A DNA stretch of 64,000 bases from Rhynochetos jubatus (taxonomy: Eukaryota > Chordata > Aves > Eurypygiformes > Rhynochetidae), in NCBI GenBank assembly GCA_027574665.1, contig CM050666.1, positions 9,936,001 through 10,000,000 of the forward strand. Reading direction: 5' to 3'. The notes under the pieces are model-generated. The model made no database searches. It was not told the origin of the DNA and saw nothing but the letters and a program-made list of their open reading frames with translations. Shown here in pieces: positions 46,790-59,989 of the stretch. Numbering within the stretch: position 1 is the stretch's first letter; each line of letters opens with the position of its first letter. The translations under genes and the position numbers were made by a program.

Positions 46790-49700
46790 AATGCAATGGG
46801 AAATCCTACAACTCATGATGCTTTCCTTAGAAATGTCCTTAATCACTTCCCAGGATACTGTGGTTTTTTTCTTGCCCCCCCTTCTTGCTGAGAAAGATGT
46901 GCTCAGGAGGTAACTTGCTTCTAAGTGGATTATGTTAGGAATTTTCCCAATCTGACTCAGCTCTATCCACTACTTAGTCTGTTCTGATTCAGTCCCTTCC
47001 TAGGACTCTGATGTTCATTATTACTGGCAAAGACCTTTAACTCCAGCTGGGCAAAGCTGAAGTTTAGGCTTGGAATCATGCTGTCAGGGCTGTGAGTACA
47101 GCAGGGTTGGGACCTGGGCCAGATGTTGAGATCAGCCCAGTGATGACAGCAGGGAATTCACATGGCGGGGAACATCTGCCTGGGTTGCATGGATAGCCCT
47201 TACTGAGCCCTGTCTTGCTACTGGTGTGTGTGCCTGTGCTATATTGTGGCCATGGCTGGACTCGAGATACAGGTCTGCCTGTAATGCACTGCGCTTGAAG
47301 GGCCATCTCCATGGAGGTTTTGTGAGAGGTCATGGGTCCATAATATTTGCACCTCCATGTGCTACAAGCTTACCCAGCCTATACTCATACTCACTGAATG
47401 AGCTGGAGCAGCAGAGGTGACTGGTGGTGCTTCTACACTGTCTGTGGAAGGACAGGCTGAGCTGGTACAAAGCCAAGCAGTACAGTCACCTTGTTGTCAT
47501 TGCTTTGGGCCAGCAAGGTGAGTTTGACCTGGATCAGCAGAATGAGGAGAAGAGGGCTGAGGTAACAAAATCTCTAAAAGTGTTACCTTGCCCTGTGGGG
47601 AACTACGCAGTCCTTGGTGTTATTTTTTACAAAATACTGATGAAGCCTCTTGGGATTTTGTGCAAACATCCATTTTTGGTAAAGCGGCTCCTTCTAAGAG
47701 TACAGCCATGCAAACAAGTTATTTGTGAGTGTAGATTTAAACCGATTTAACTGCATTTGCCAGGCACAATTCTCCTTTTCTATGTGTGTAGTGGAGAACA
47801 CCTTTGAGGTATTTGCTGCAATCTTTTTTTCTTTCTGCTTGGATCTACAGCCCTCAGCTAGCCTTGGTTGTCTGACACGTTAGAGACTGTCACCTTAGCC
47901 TTTCCATAATAAAGATATCCTTTGCCTGTTTGCTCATGGGTCTTCCCTGCCACTTCAGACGTTTAAAAGATAGAATGAGTTCAGGTTAAATTACATTAAT
48001 GTGCAAATATGTACCAATTCCATCTACAGAGCACTCTTACAGCTTCCTCCATAAAGCTGTATAAACAGCGGTAATCCACACCTCCCTGGACCTCATTAGT
48101 CACCAACCGTGTCTAGCATTCTCAGGTTGAGATGGTGAACTTTCTGTGACACTGGAAAGTTTTGCTCTCAGGAGTGTAATGCTCTGTTAGTGGTGATGCA
48201 CAGGTTGGCATGAGGTGTAGGGTACTGGAAAAAATCTTGTCCTTTGTTTCCCAGGCTTGTTCTCATCTACTCACTGAACAACATCAACTGTGTGGCTTCT
48301 GTGTAGCACAAGCGAGCTTTGTGTTAACTCCTTCACTCCAGGCGTCAGATGTGCAGGAAGGAGGGCAGAGGCTATGGTGACTCATAAAGCAGAGCTAAGT
48401 TTAGCTGATGGGAGAGATGCTCTTTTTGATAGTCAGCTTTCATTTCATCAAAGGCTTTTGGCATATAGGGAAGGAAAGGAGTAGCACCCCAAGGACACCA
48501 CTGCAACTCTGTGGCATGACATTGCCACTGTGGTCTTCCAAAGCTGGGAGCAGTGGGTTAATTTACTGTGACTCTCTCTTTGCTCATGCTGCTCACCAGC
48601 TGGCAAAGAATCCCTCTGCTCCTCCTGGCAATCCACAACAGGCAGGCACATTAAACACAGGCTTCTGCAGCAGCAGGAGCAAGTCCTTTCAGCATGTGCC
48701 TTAAAAACAAGGCTCTGTCTGGGGTTTATAGCAGAGGTTGTCTTTCCTGAAATACAAAGATGTGAGTAAAAAAACTGGGACAGCGATGGAGATGAACACG
48801 AAGCACCTACCTTGTGGTATGGAAGCTGCTAAGGCTGCTCTCACCACGGCACAGGCTTTGCTGTTGATCTCTGCAAAACCCATTTATGTCCTGGAGGCCT
48901 TTCATGTGTCTGTTTAATTTTGCAATTATGCTTGCGTCTTCGCAGGTGAAAGCCAGGGCCTTGCTGCACTGAACTTAATTGTTTTGGTACATGCTTTCAT
49001 TTCTGTAAAGCTCACTTTAAAGGTGACCATGTTTTTATTCCTTGGTGCCTGAGGGCTGTCCACTAAAGATGTTTTAGTAATGCTGGTGGGCATTTCTTTA
49101 ACAAAGGTGGAGCTTTCCTTGCTGAGATGCCAAAACTGGTGATAGACGTCAGTGGGTAACATCTCAGCTCTGACTCAGGCAGCCAAATTGGTGAAATGAG
49201 CTTTTCAGGCTTTAAATAATGGTTTCTTCTTAGAAGTTCATGTTCTCTGCCTCGTTTTCCTCTTGTGCATGCGTACGGGAGCCAGTATGGTGGTAAATCT
49301 CTTAAGAGGGAAAGCTGTAGGAGAGGATCACCTGAAGCCTAAGCCGTGTGGAATCCAGGATGAGGTATTTGTTTAAGCATCTCTGCTTTACTTCTAATGA
49401 CCTCTGACTTTCCTTAGTGCCATGGGTGACCCTGGCTGGTAAGAAAAGCCACTTAGTGCGGAAGTGCATTTCTGCAGAGCAGCAGTAAGATTTCTTCACT
49501 GTTTGGCTCTTGTATCACTGTACTATCTGTAAGCTGGATAAAAGCCTCAGAGGAATGATTGTCTGTGCAAGATTGAATCTGGAAGAGAGGCTCATGGATC
49601 CCAGGAATAAACTGGCTGTCAGAATGTAGTATTGACTTGAAGAAAGCACATCCTTGGAGGCACTATTGACTGTCATTACTGATGTAGTGGAGACTGCCTA

Positions 49701-52130
49701 AAGTGCCGTTTCTTGAGAGTGGCATCATTTTTAGCTGCACTTTTTTCTTTTTCTGTCTCCTCTTAGCTCTCTTGCTTTTGAAGAGGGTGGGCAGAAAACC
49801 AAGACTGGCACGTGCCATGAGTGAAATGAAAACACATGCTGAGCTGAAGCCTGCTCAGGGACTGATTTCTAAATGAAGGGCAGAGAGGGGGATCCTGAAG
49901 GACTGGTTACCCTCAGCACATACTCAGGCTGGAACTTAAAGTTTGCAGACAGCAAATTCTCCCCTGTACACCCGCAGGCAGTCTTCCTACAGCAGGAGCT
50001 GTGAGGCTTTTTCTTCACCTGCCTATATGAGACTTTTCCGTCGAAAGGAGGGGTCCCATTTAGGAGATACTGTGCCAGGTCACAGACATCTTGGAAAAAA
50101 ACTCGTGCCTGTGGCAGAAAGTGTAGAGGGAGGAGAGTGAAGGATCTCAGTATTATTTTAAGACTTGGCAGAAATAGCCCTAGGAAAGTGGATACAGCTG
50201 CTTCCCTCATGTTTGTCACTGGTACTCCTTCACTTGCTCTCTCAATGATGAGCCTAAAACAATAGGGGAAAGAGCTTGTGGCCCTTTAGGGAATGTTGAC
50301 TGTTTCCAGCTCTTACAATTAGGCTGGGCAGAGCAGCACTAATTGAACCAATGCTATCCCAGCCCAAGGGGTCATCTTTGTGTTTGGGATGAAAATTTCA
50401 AAGCCATTTGGTGGACATGGACTTTTCAGTGGTTTTTTTAGTGGTGTGTTTGTTTTGGGTTTGTTTGTTTTTCTTTTTCCAAGGAAGCCCATCCACAGTG
50501 CTTTGGTGGCATTCAAAAGGGGAGCTTTAATGCATTTCCTGAATTTTGAAAATCTCTCTTTTCAAAAAAGCTATTATTTCTGGTTAGTGTTTTGTTTTCA
50601 TTTGTCTGTTTTCAGGCAACTCAACAACTCCTTTAGAACACAATGAATTTGGGCTGTGCATTCCACAAAGCTGCATCCAAAAAGCCCTCAAGAGAACACA
50701 AGGACACCTGGTTTAGCCATACAACAAAATTCCAGCTTCTCATGTACTTTCTTAATGGCACAGTCTGAGGATAAGGGAAGGAATAATGTCAATAGGCTTG
50801 TGCATGTTGGTGCTTTCCTTAGCCAGCATTAACTTTATACTAAATAAATTCTAAAGTCCTTCACCATTTAATGTGGTGTCTTTGGGAACTGAGTACCATA
50901 TTAGTAGCTTACTGACCTGTTCTTGTATCCTCATCTAAATTTGGGATAGGGTGGCAAAAATCTAGTCAAGGAGAAGTAATGTGTGCACATGGATAATTAT
51001 TCTTAGGCTATTAGATAAAAAGCAGTATTTGGGAAAGAGGGACATTCCCATTCTCCAGGTAATGTGAGATGGGTGGGGAACAGATGCTGCCCAGGCTGTT
51101 GGAGTTACTGGGTAGTGTGAGGATGAAAACGCAAGAGAGGCAGACTAAGCAAGGGTGAGGTAAGATCCCACCGCTTATCACAGGATCCTCCTTCTGAACG
51201 ACATTGCTCTGAAGTGACTCTGCCCCAAGGAGGGTTTCTGGCATTGCAGGGTATCCCAGCTGAGTGTCTGGTTTTTCTCCCTTGTGAACACACTGGATGG
51301 GATACTGAAGTCACTCAGTGTTTGAATGACTGGACACTGTTTCAGACAGAGGATTTGTTGTGTTTTCCTTGACAGAGGTGGTTTTGGATAGCCCTGTTGT
51401 CCAACTGTCTGGCTAAGGCTGAGATGTAGGTAATCCTTGGTCCATTTAGCTAAGGAGGTGAAGGAAGCATTTTGAGGAGACTGTTCAAATTGCATGCTTG
51501 ATGTGAGATGCTTTTTTGCTTCCAGAAGGAAGATGGTTTTCTGAAAGTGATTTTAGTGCTCATCCTTGAAATCTCTCTTCCCTTTATTTTCCCATCTGGA
51601 TGCAGTTAGACTTTACATCCTCTTCCCTGTGACTCAGCATGCCTCTGTGGCCTTAACCCCAGGGTCTCTGCTCCAGGGCTCCCTTGAAAATGCCATCCAG
51701 TAGGGCGTGTGTCTTCCTGGCAGCTGGCATTGGGCATGGGAAACTGGGTCTCACTGAGTTCAGCAACAGCCCCTTATCTTCAAGGTACCTCTCAAGGTTC
51801 TAACTCATAGCCCTGGAAATGGTCTGGGATCCAAGTTATCTGCAAAACTGACTGCTGCCATGGCAGCTGAGATCAGCTGGGAAGTTTAGCTGGACAGAAA
51901 AAAGCAAAACAAAGCAAAACTTTTTTGTTCCTAATTAGAAACATTGGGGAAAAATAATTGAGAAATACATGTTAAGACTTCACCAGCACTGCTCATGGCC
52001 TGTCTAGGAGTCAGGGACATATTCAGTCAGTAGGCTGTTGGGTCTCATTTGATTGCTCCTCCTTGCAGGGAGCAAATCCAGGGTACTGACCGTCTGGAGT
52101 TGTGTGTGGGCAGGAGGAAGAGTGGGTGGG
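46790..52130. other. Non-coding stretch, no gene recognised
   Basis: Frames at 47424-47750 (108 codons, plus), 49869-50219 (minus) and 51178-51495 (minus) have no domain or paired splice borders. A T/G-rich tract lies at 50431-50480. Otherwise it is single-copy-looking. Confidence 0.5.
50431..50480. repeat. T/G-rich low-complexity tract
   Basis: A 50-base tract of T runs separated by G, such as 'gtgtttgttttgggtttg'. It is probably a decayed simple repeat. Confidence 0.7.
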
Positions 52131-52134
52131 TGGC

Positions 52135-52245
52135 TCTGCAGAAGAGGAAACCAGGGCATCTAAGTCAAAGGGAGTTTGCCAATGTCATAGGGTGGGTTAG
52201 TGGCAGAAGTGGGAGTTGAACTGAATTGTCTGGAGTCCTTGCTTG
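52135..52245 (-). repeat. MIR SINE fragment
   Basis: The best MIR match in the window, in reverse orientation. 'agaagaggaaaccagggcat', 'ctaagtcaaagggagtttgc', 'caatgtcatagggtgggtta' and 'gtggcagaagtgggagttga' followed by 'actgaattgtctgg' track the reverse MIR consensus (gatgaggaaactgaggcac, gagaggttaagtgacttgc, ccaaggtcacacagctagta, agtggcagagccaggattcg, aacccaggtctg) throughout. Confidence 0.8.
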
Positions 52246-52942
52246 GGGAAAGGGGGAATATCTCTCAGCTCTAAAGGTGTTAGAAAGCACACAAAGCACC
52301 TCATGATGCCTCAATCCCAGCACTGGAGGCAGGAAGGCTGAGTCAGGCCACGGGCTTTGCACCCAGCCGAGGAGGAGTTGCTGAGCATGTTTTAACGCGC
52401 TCATACACACCAGTTGATTGCTCAGATCAGTTTGCCAGAACCCTGGCAATGGCTGAAGGTAGTGACAGGGTTCTTTAAAACACCCCTGCTGTTGACGTCT
52501 GGAGAAGGCTGACAATGGGGAATAGAGTGGACTTTGTGGGAATTAGATACCTGACTCCCCTTTGTGCCTTCTAAAAATCTCCATCCTGGATTCCTTTTTC
52601 CCCTGAATGGGAAAGCTTTGTCCTCAGCTGTCCTATTATACTGCAGCAGGCAAGGAGATCTATTTAATTTAAGTGCCTTTTGCTTCAGCTGAAACATACT
52701 TGCAATCACAATACCATTCCTGCTCACTGAGCAGAGTCCTGGAAGCCATAGACTCTTGTGTGAGAGATCCAATTAAAATACAAAAAAGAGAGATGAGGTG
52801 AGTAAAGCTTTCCCTACAAACTCTGCGAGGGATTTCCTGTGTGAGGCTAACCTTGACCTTGAGCCTTCCCAAGTCCTTTCCCTGGGATGCTGACCCTTTA
52901 TTCATAAATCATTCGAAGCATGAAGTGATCTTTTTATTTATT

Positions 52943-52955
52943 AAAAAAAAAAAAA
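52943..52955. repeat. Poly-A run
   Basis: Thirteen uninterrupted A residues in AT-rich surroundings. Confidence 0.9.
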
Positions 52956-53085
52956 GTAATTGGATTGACATAAATTAAAGCTGAGTTAACCTGTCTGGAA
53001 TAATTGGATTGGTAATAATGGACAGCAGTGTGGATTGAAGTAGGTCACAGTTTAACCCGGAGGCTGGAGAGGCTAATTTTTCTCC

Positions 53086-53123
53086 TTTTTTTTTTTTTTT
53101 TTTAACCTTCCCCCTTTTTTTTT
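53086..53123. repeat. Poly-T/pyrimidine tract
   Basis: Eighteen T residues (53086-53103), then a short C-rich spacer and nine more T. It is low-complexity and could be the reversed tail of a minus-strand retroposon, but none is recognised. Confidence 0.85.
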
Positions 53124-54554
53124 CTTTCTCATTGAGAGCACAAAGGGATGTGGAGGGAGAGGGAAGATTGCCAGTGTGTGCCATGTGGATGGGGCTGCTG
53201 ATGGCTGGGGAATTGCTTTAGGGAAAATCCAGTTGCCAACTTGGATGTTCCTGGGAATAAAATTTCTGGGTTCATTGCTGGGAAGTGATGGACAACTGTG
53301 ACAGAAGCTGAATTGTGCATGGTTGTGGTGATAAATCAGTTCCCAAGGATTAATCCTACATCCTTTCTGTACTGTCCTTACATACCACTGATGAGAAAAA
53401 GGCTGGAGGAGCTGTTTTTTGAATCAGGGTTCCAGTGGCAATGAGATGTGTAAAGACTGGGGCTTGGGGCTGCTCTCTTCTTTCATTAGTGTATCTGCAA
53501 ATGCCCCCCAAATATTCTGTGTATTTAAGTTTGGTTGGACTCTTCTTACATCCTTGGGTAATAACAACAATGACAAATCATCCAGAGCGTTGAATAATAT
53601 TAGGAGTTTTAATCTCAAAGTAGTGTAAAGCTTGTTTACTTTGTTTTGCTTCTGACTTGAGACCTTCAACACTCTTTAACTGCTGGTTAGAAATTGCGAG
53701 TACTGCTGAAATACATCCACAATGAGTCAGTCCTCCCAACCCCTTGAAAAATATCCCTGTCTTGGGAAGTAAGTCTAGGATATTGCTCCAAAGTATAGTT
53801 GCAAGGTCCTCTTCCAGCTGGCTTGGAAGCTTTGCTGGGGTTCGACACCATATCCTTCACTCCAGTGAAACCCAAGTCCATCAAGACACAGATGTTATGC
53901 CGAGCATGGGAGAAATTCCATCCCCATTGAGGGTGAAAACATTTCCAAAGGAACCACTTCTTCCCTGTCTCCTCAGTAAAGATCACCTACACGTTTCCCT
54001 CAAAGTGGCAAGACTTCAAGAGTAGCACTCAGGCAGCTGAAAAACAAACTGTGAAGTAATCCTCTTGAGATGAAACCCTCCTCTGATCTTGAAGCAAGCA
54101 GGATGTTGGGAATATGTGCCAAGGAAAGATTATGTCCCTGTGGTGTGCCCTGGGAAGGGCTGGGGTTGGAGAAGTGGGCATGCTGGAGGTGTGTCTGTGG
54201 AGCTGAGTGTGGGAGCAGGGGTAAGAAAGGCCCAGCCCTGCTCCTCCCTTCTTCCCAGGACCATTCAGGTCTTGTTTGCTTCATCCTGTAGAAGGTTGAT
54301 GATGTGGTTGCAGCAGCTGGTTTGTAGGTGAAGGTAGCCAGGCTGTCTTCTGTTCTTGTAGCCAAATCCTGCTGCCTTTTCACAATTGCATGAGTAGTTA
54401 TGATTGCCATATTAAAATCATTTGCTGCAAATAGCTTATTTGGAACAGTGGTCTGTATATAACGTGCTCTCAATCACAGCACTGTTACCTGCTTGGCAGG
54501 CAAAACTGGTTTTGAAGAATTACAGATAGTCGCTGCCAATCTAGAGGTTTCTAT

Positions 54555-54640
54555 CTCATCTCTGTGGGCCAGACCCTGACACCACTGGGTTCAAAGGTAA
54601 TATTCCCTGGGTTTTCAGTGGGACACCTATGTCAATGCCT
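54555..54640. repeat. Fragment of ancient sauropsid-type interspersed repeat
   Basis: 'gggccagaccctgacaccac' followed by 'tgggttcaaaggtaatattc' and 'cctgggttttcagtggga' resembles 'gggccagattctgacaccac' and 'gacttcaatgggagcaggat' in order and spacing. Confidence 0.45.
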
Positions 54641-56559
54641 TGCTGTAGCTATCAGTGTGAGCTGGCAAGTGCACCTGTGGCCAAGAGCAGCCAGTGCACA
54701 CACTGCCTGCCCGTGGGCTTCCCTCATGCTGCCCTGCTGCACCCTGTGCTGGGGCTGGGGGTGGCAGCTCCTGGAGGAAGGATTGCCGGTCCCAAAGGGG
54801 CCTGGTGTGAGTGGAGGGCTGTTTCCTTCCAGAGCAAGAGAGGACAGAAGGAAAGGGAATGCTTCTGAGTCACCATCTCCTCAGGGGTAGTCCGGCTAGA
54901 TGCTTTTCTTTGCCTAGAGCTTATGATAAAGTCACAGCATGGACTTAAATAATTAGGAGATGCCTGGCTTCTATAGCAGAGAGTCATTTCTTTCCCTGCT
55001 GACCTTGGCTGATTAGCAAATATTTGGAATCATTTGTGGAATCCTATCAAAGCAGCACAGAGGTATTCATCTGCCTAAAAGCCTCCGGAGGATCTCTTCT
55101 CCCCCATGGGGGCACAGCCCATCCTTGCTCTTCAAAGCAGGTTTTTGATTAGCTGACTGAAGATGCATGTTTAAGATCTTGCGTTTTTTTGATGCTTTTC
55201 TTCCCCTCTCCCCACCCCTGTTCAAAGACAGGGGAAACTTAACATCACACTAGTCCCTTTGTGGCAGTTTGGAAGTTAAATTTACCAGGACCATTATCTT
55301 TAACAGCTGCTGCTGTCTGACAGATTGAGTTTATAGTCGGTCTTATAGGCACTAAAAACACTTTTATCCTTGTGGGTCCAATTTCAGAGCTATTCAATTT
55401 ATTATCTCTAAGAGCTTAACAGCTGTTCTCCCCACTCCCTTGTATACCCCTGCCCCTCACTCCCTCTTGCTCCTCAAAGCTCAAACCTAAGGGTCACCCC
55501 TTAATCCTGGAGGTAGAAGCAGCAATGTGCACATGTTCTCCCAGTGATATGTGGAGCTTTACCACAGTCGGGCAGTCCCCTGCTCCTATAATGTTTTCTG
55601 TTAAGCAACAGCATCATGCCAGTGTTGGGTTGTCTTGGCCATGGTGATGGTCTGGAGAGATGTTCCTTTCCCTGTACCTCTGCTGAGAGGGAAGGAGCTG
55701 CCATGGGGATTGCAGGGAGGTGAAGAGGCAGCATTGCTCTAACTGGACCACTTACAGCTCTATTTCTGAGCAAATAGAAAATTAAAAGAATGATGGAGTA
55801 AATTGGAAATGACACGTTAAGTTATGTTTCCCCTGTGAATATTTTTTTAATAGCTCTGAAGTGTAAATTTAGTAACAGGGCACATCTAGTTGCCAGCTTG
55901 CAACCTGTTCTGCCATTTTTGATTGATTCCAAGTCCTGTGTTTCTACCCCGTAGCACTCTGGTCCCCTGGATGATATGCTCTGCTCTGTCCACAGCCTGA
56001 GTGCAAATCTAGCTTTTTTCTTCCTGGGCTACTCTGATCTCTTGCTTCTGGTGGCACCTTTTCTCCTTGCTGAGCAATAATGCCCTCTCTCCTAGTGTTT
56101 AGTAAGGCTAGTAGCTTTTTCTACAAAGGCAGGTTCCCACCCCAAGTCTCCCACCTCTGCTTCGTACATGAGCTGGCCCTGTTTGTGTGTACAGCTCTTG
56201 CCCTGCTGCAGTGTTGATTAACCACCTAGTCTGCACCTCAGTTCTGTCTCAAGTGGAGTTGATAAGGCTTTGTCTCTAGGACTGGTGAGGCCACCATGTA
56301 CCATTGCAGCACATAGCTATGTTAATGGACTAAAGGGGAGCTTGTTCTTGCTGCAATTACTTCCTTCTTGGCAACGGCACATATCTTTCTCCACCACCTT
56401 TCTCATCCGCCCCATCCCCTCATTTTACTCGCAGCTCTGCAAAAGCATTGATTTATTGTGTGAGTAGACACTGTGATGATGAGAGATATTGTGAAAAATT
56501 GCTGAAAATTAGTAGCAAGAATTCTACGATGAATTTCACTTATTTCCCTGTAACAGTGG

Positions 56560-56655
56560 TACATGATCTATTGCACCTTGGCTTGGGCTAAGTTTCCCTG
56601 AAGTTAATGGGAGGCTTCCTGTTGACACATGTAGTCTTTGGATCAGCCTTGCGGA
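56560..56655. repeat. Fragment of ancient sauropsid-type interspersed repeat
   Basis: 'ttccctgaagttaatgggag', 'gcttcctgttgacacatgta' and 'gtctttggatcagcctt' match the remembered order 'cattgaagtcaatgggag', 'cattgacttcagtgg' and 'gctttggatcaggcc'. One of the clearer copies. Confidence 0.55.
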
Positions 56656-57689
56656 GTTTTGACACTTGTCAAGTGATAGCAAAATCTCAGCAAGTCTTGT
56701 GGCACAAAGGGGACTATTCAGACCTGTCACCGAGTGCCTGTTTCATTCTTTTCATCTTCTCCTCGGTTCTATTCAAGTTCTTATGCTGCTCTTGTTCCAG
56801 TGGTGCCTGAGTGCCCTCCAATGGTGCTAATGCTCCCACAAAGAGATAATAATGATACCTGCCTGCTTCAGAGGGTCCCTTTCTGCTCTGCTTCATTTCC
56901 CTTCCACCTTGCAGACAGGCTGATTATACCCCATGGCTATTCCTACTCTCTTGTCAGCTTCAAAAAGGAAGAAAGAAGTCATTAGAAACCAACGAAAATG
57001 TTAATTGTATCATAAATCTCTGAAGAGAGCAGCATTTCAGCAGTTTATTCTGATTTGGGTGTGTGGCACTGCAGCTAAATCTGCTTTTCATTTTGCTCAG
57101 AAAAGATGGAGGAGACTGCCTGGTTTGCCAAAGTTACATTCAACATCAAACGGGGGAGCAGAGTTTCAGCATTTAAGTCTTAGGCCTGATTTAGAAGCAC
57201 TATTTAAGCAAGTACTGAATAAATTCTGTAAAGGAAAAGTGTTTTTCCTTTTTATTAGCCTAAAATAAGCGTTCGCATGCACTTTTTTTGTGTGTAATGT
57301 TTAAAGAATAGCTTTATAAGCATGTGGAACTGAGTGTACATCCAGCATAGTAGCCTCTCTTTGGAAGTGTTGGGCTGACCCATCTCCCTAACAGAGGGAA
57401 AGCATCAGTAACAAGTGTGGCTGTGTGGCCATGGGAGTTACTGAGTGTGCCAAAGGAACTGCAGAATTGTATTTAAAAAAAGAAAGGTCTGGAACTGTAG
57501 CAAGGAGCACTGGACTTGGAAGAAAGGCTCAGAGCAGAGGAGTGCTGCCAACTCCCCTTGCAGAGGCTACCAGAGCAGGTCATGGAAACAAGCTGGTAAT
57601 CTTGGAGAGACTTCAGTCAGTGGTGTAAGAGGTGTAAACAGGGGTAGATAAAGGGAAATTACTGAAGTGATTTTGAATGGATGAAATGG

Positions 57690-58090
57690 GGAAGTACGAT
57701 CTACGTGAGCTCAAGGAGTGTTGTTCGCTCTTGGCAACGGGAGTAGCGTTCTGCCAGGCCAGTGTCTGCCTGGAGCTCTCAGCCATGCTGAGACTCTTCC
57801 GCTCTGCCCCAGCAACTGCTCGGGGTCTGCCGTAGCGGGGAGTCCCCAAACCCAGCCGGAGCTGCGCTAACGAAGTAAATTACCTGCTGATCTCCAGCTT
57901 TGCACAAGTGTGGCAGAGTTGGGAGGGATCTGCTGCGGGTGGCAGCAGGATGGGGGCTGCAAGGTCTTCGAGGGGCATGTCCACTGCTGTGCCTTCCCCG
58001 TCAGGGACAGCCTGATGAGTTCAAGTACAGTGTCGTCATCTCCCCTCCTTGATGTCGGCTGCTCTCCACCGTGCACGTGGGTCTGCGGAT
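57690..58090. promoter_or_regulatory. Weak CpG-enriched patch
   Basis: CpG dinucleotides are unusually frequent ('gttcgctcttggcaacggg', 'tgccgtagcggggagtcc', 'agccggagctgcgctaacga', 'gtgtcgtcatctcc', 'gatgtcggctgctctccacc', 'caccgtgcacgtgg') though GC is only moderately raised. It could be an eroding CpG island, an alternative promoter or an enhancer. No TATA or strong donor stands out. Confidence 0.35.
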
Positions 58091-58194
58091 GTGCTTTGTG
58101 CTTCAGTCCTCTTTGCTCTTCTTCCTTTTTTCAGTCCAGCTGCATAGTGTGGCCAGCCCCTGGTAGAAGGGAGGGCGGGAAGAGTAGGGTTAAT

Positions 58195-58400
58195 CCAATC
58201 CTTTTATCTTGCCCTTTGTCTAATTAAAACCACAACAAATGGCACAGTTTAGGTTTAAATGTAATTGTGTTTAATGAAACATTAAGGGCAATTAAAGGAG
58301 TTACCGTGGCAGCCTCTCTATACCCTCCAGGGTTATAACGGTCTGATGAAGTGCTCTTATTGGCTCTCTTGGCAGGGGGCTGTTAATTGCATTAGAAACT
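58195..58400. promoter_or_regulatory. AT-rich candidate conserved non-coding element
   Basis: 'ttgtctaattaaaaccacaa', 'aaatgtaattgtgtttaatg' and 'aagggcaattaaaggagtta' give regularly spaced TAAT/ATTA cores in repeat-free DNA immediately beside the CpG-enriched patch. Confidence 0.33.
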
Positions 58401-58685
58401 GATAGTGGTTTTCTTTTAATACTGAAGTTTCTCTGGTTATCCATCTCAAGGCACTTGCATGGGATCAATTGCTGGAAGTTGGGAGCAGCCCATGGGCATG
58501 CTGGCTGCCCAGGAGGATGGATGTGGCAGTGGGAGGCTGCTGAGATGGCCCTTCTCATTGGGCTGAGCTTTGGTCTGGACAACCACTGGGCTGAAAACAC
58601 CCAGTGAAGCCCTGAGGTCTGACTGCCCCTCCTGACCTAATTATTATCTTGGCTTTATTATTAATGGGAGGCAATGCCGAAAGTT

Positions 58686-58709
58686 GGTTTGGTTTGGTTT
58701 GGTTTTTTT
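58686..58709. repeat. (GGTTT)n microsatellite
   Basis: Four perfect GGTTT units followed by a T run. Confidence 0.9.
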
Positions 58710-58885
58710 CCCTGGGAAAGTTTGTCTTTATATAGTTAAGTTGGTTTGAGAGTTGTCAGCAGGAGGGATGCTTATTGCGTAAACTTAGATGATTCATGCT
58801 TGTAAACATTGTATATTTACTATCAATCTCAGACTTTTGAAAGGAAGTCTCAGCACCTAGAGGTCACTGCTGGAGATTTCACATT

Positions 58886-58900
58886 AAAAAAAAAAAAAAA
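58886..58900. repeat. Poly-A run
   Basis: Fifteen uninterrupted A residues, with no retroposon body recognised upstream. Confidence 0.9.
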
Positions 58901-59869
58901 GGCACCTTCCTGTTTAAAATGCAGCCTGAATTTAAAGCCAGTTCCTTACATTTTAGGACTTTGACTCATGCCTGACTCATGCTAGGTTTAAAAATACAGA
59001 TGGGAGTTGGCAAGAGTGAGATAAACCCAGGCACAGATGGAGGGTGAGGACAGCCCCAGAGCTGCCACTGAGGGGGACAAGGCCAGGCTTGCCCCTGCCG
59101 CCATCCCCAAAGGTAACATAGAGAGAACCAGGAGTGGAGCCAGGTACAGGATGCACAGCTATAATTGATTTCCTGCATCTTGAAGAAATAAGCCCGGCCA
59201 GAGCAGCAAAATAAATACTGCTTTTAACTGCTGGTGGTGTAAGTAGAGAGCAAATAGTCCCCTTGCAGAAGCAGCTTGAAGTGGGGCAGACTGGGGTTTT
59301 TCTTTGTCTCTGTTGCCTCACTCTATGTAGAAACCGTGGCTTGAAAACAAGGTTAACTGCATCCTCCTGAACATGGGGCCGACTTGACAGCAGCTTTGTG
59401 GGAGCAAGGCTGCCTTCACATCCCTGACAGGATGACTGCTCTGTAAATCTTAGTAAAAGATGTCACAGCAACACGTGTCCCCTGGAGACTGGGAGGGGAA
59501 GGGGATGATATATGAGTGAAACCTGTCTCTAGAGTCCTGCCATCTATTTCTCAAGTCTTAAGAAAATGCTGGCACTGTGCTGTCTCCATTTATCTCAAGT
59601 AAACATAGAGAGAAACTTTTAAAATAAAGGGGCCTTTAATTTCTTTTATTTCTGGCAGAAGTTATTTTTAACACCAAAGACTTTTTCTTTCCTCCTCAGC
59701 ACATTTTCCAGTTGCTTTTGCAAATAAATAACTAAATGCACCTCCTTGTCTCCACCTGCTTCATGCCCCATTCAGCAAGCACTTCCTGAGATCGTGGGGA
59801 GAGCTAGCCATTTATCTCGACCTCCAAAAGCCCCTCGTGATGCTCTGGCCTTGTCACAGCTGTGAGGGG

Positions 59870-59975
59870 TAGCAGACAGGTTCTTATGTCCATCTTGCAG
59901 CCGAGGAGCCAAAGCCTGTGGAGATTTGGGAATTATTCATGCTCCCTCTGGAAACTTGTGGTTGAACAGGAGCTA
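59870..59975 (-). repeat. MIR-like SINE fragment
   Basis: 'cttatgtccatcttgcagcc', 'gaggagccaaagcctgtgga' and 'gatttgggaattattcatgc' with 'gtggttgaacagg' follow the reverse MIR consensus (ttatccccattttacagat, gaggaaactgaggcacaga, gaggttaagtgacttgctc, ggatttgaacccagg). Confidence 0.58.
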
Positions 59976-59989
59976 AATCCTGTTCATGG

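Noticed and set aside
52165-52515. 116-codon minus frame
   Set aside because: Runs through the MIR fragment at 52135-52245; MIR does not encode protein.
53780-53850. Possible CR1 3' end ('gcaaggtcctcttccagctg')
   Set aside because: Resembles 'gaggtcccttccaacctc' for under 20 bases with no upstream CR1 landmarks.
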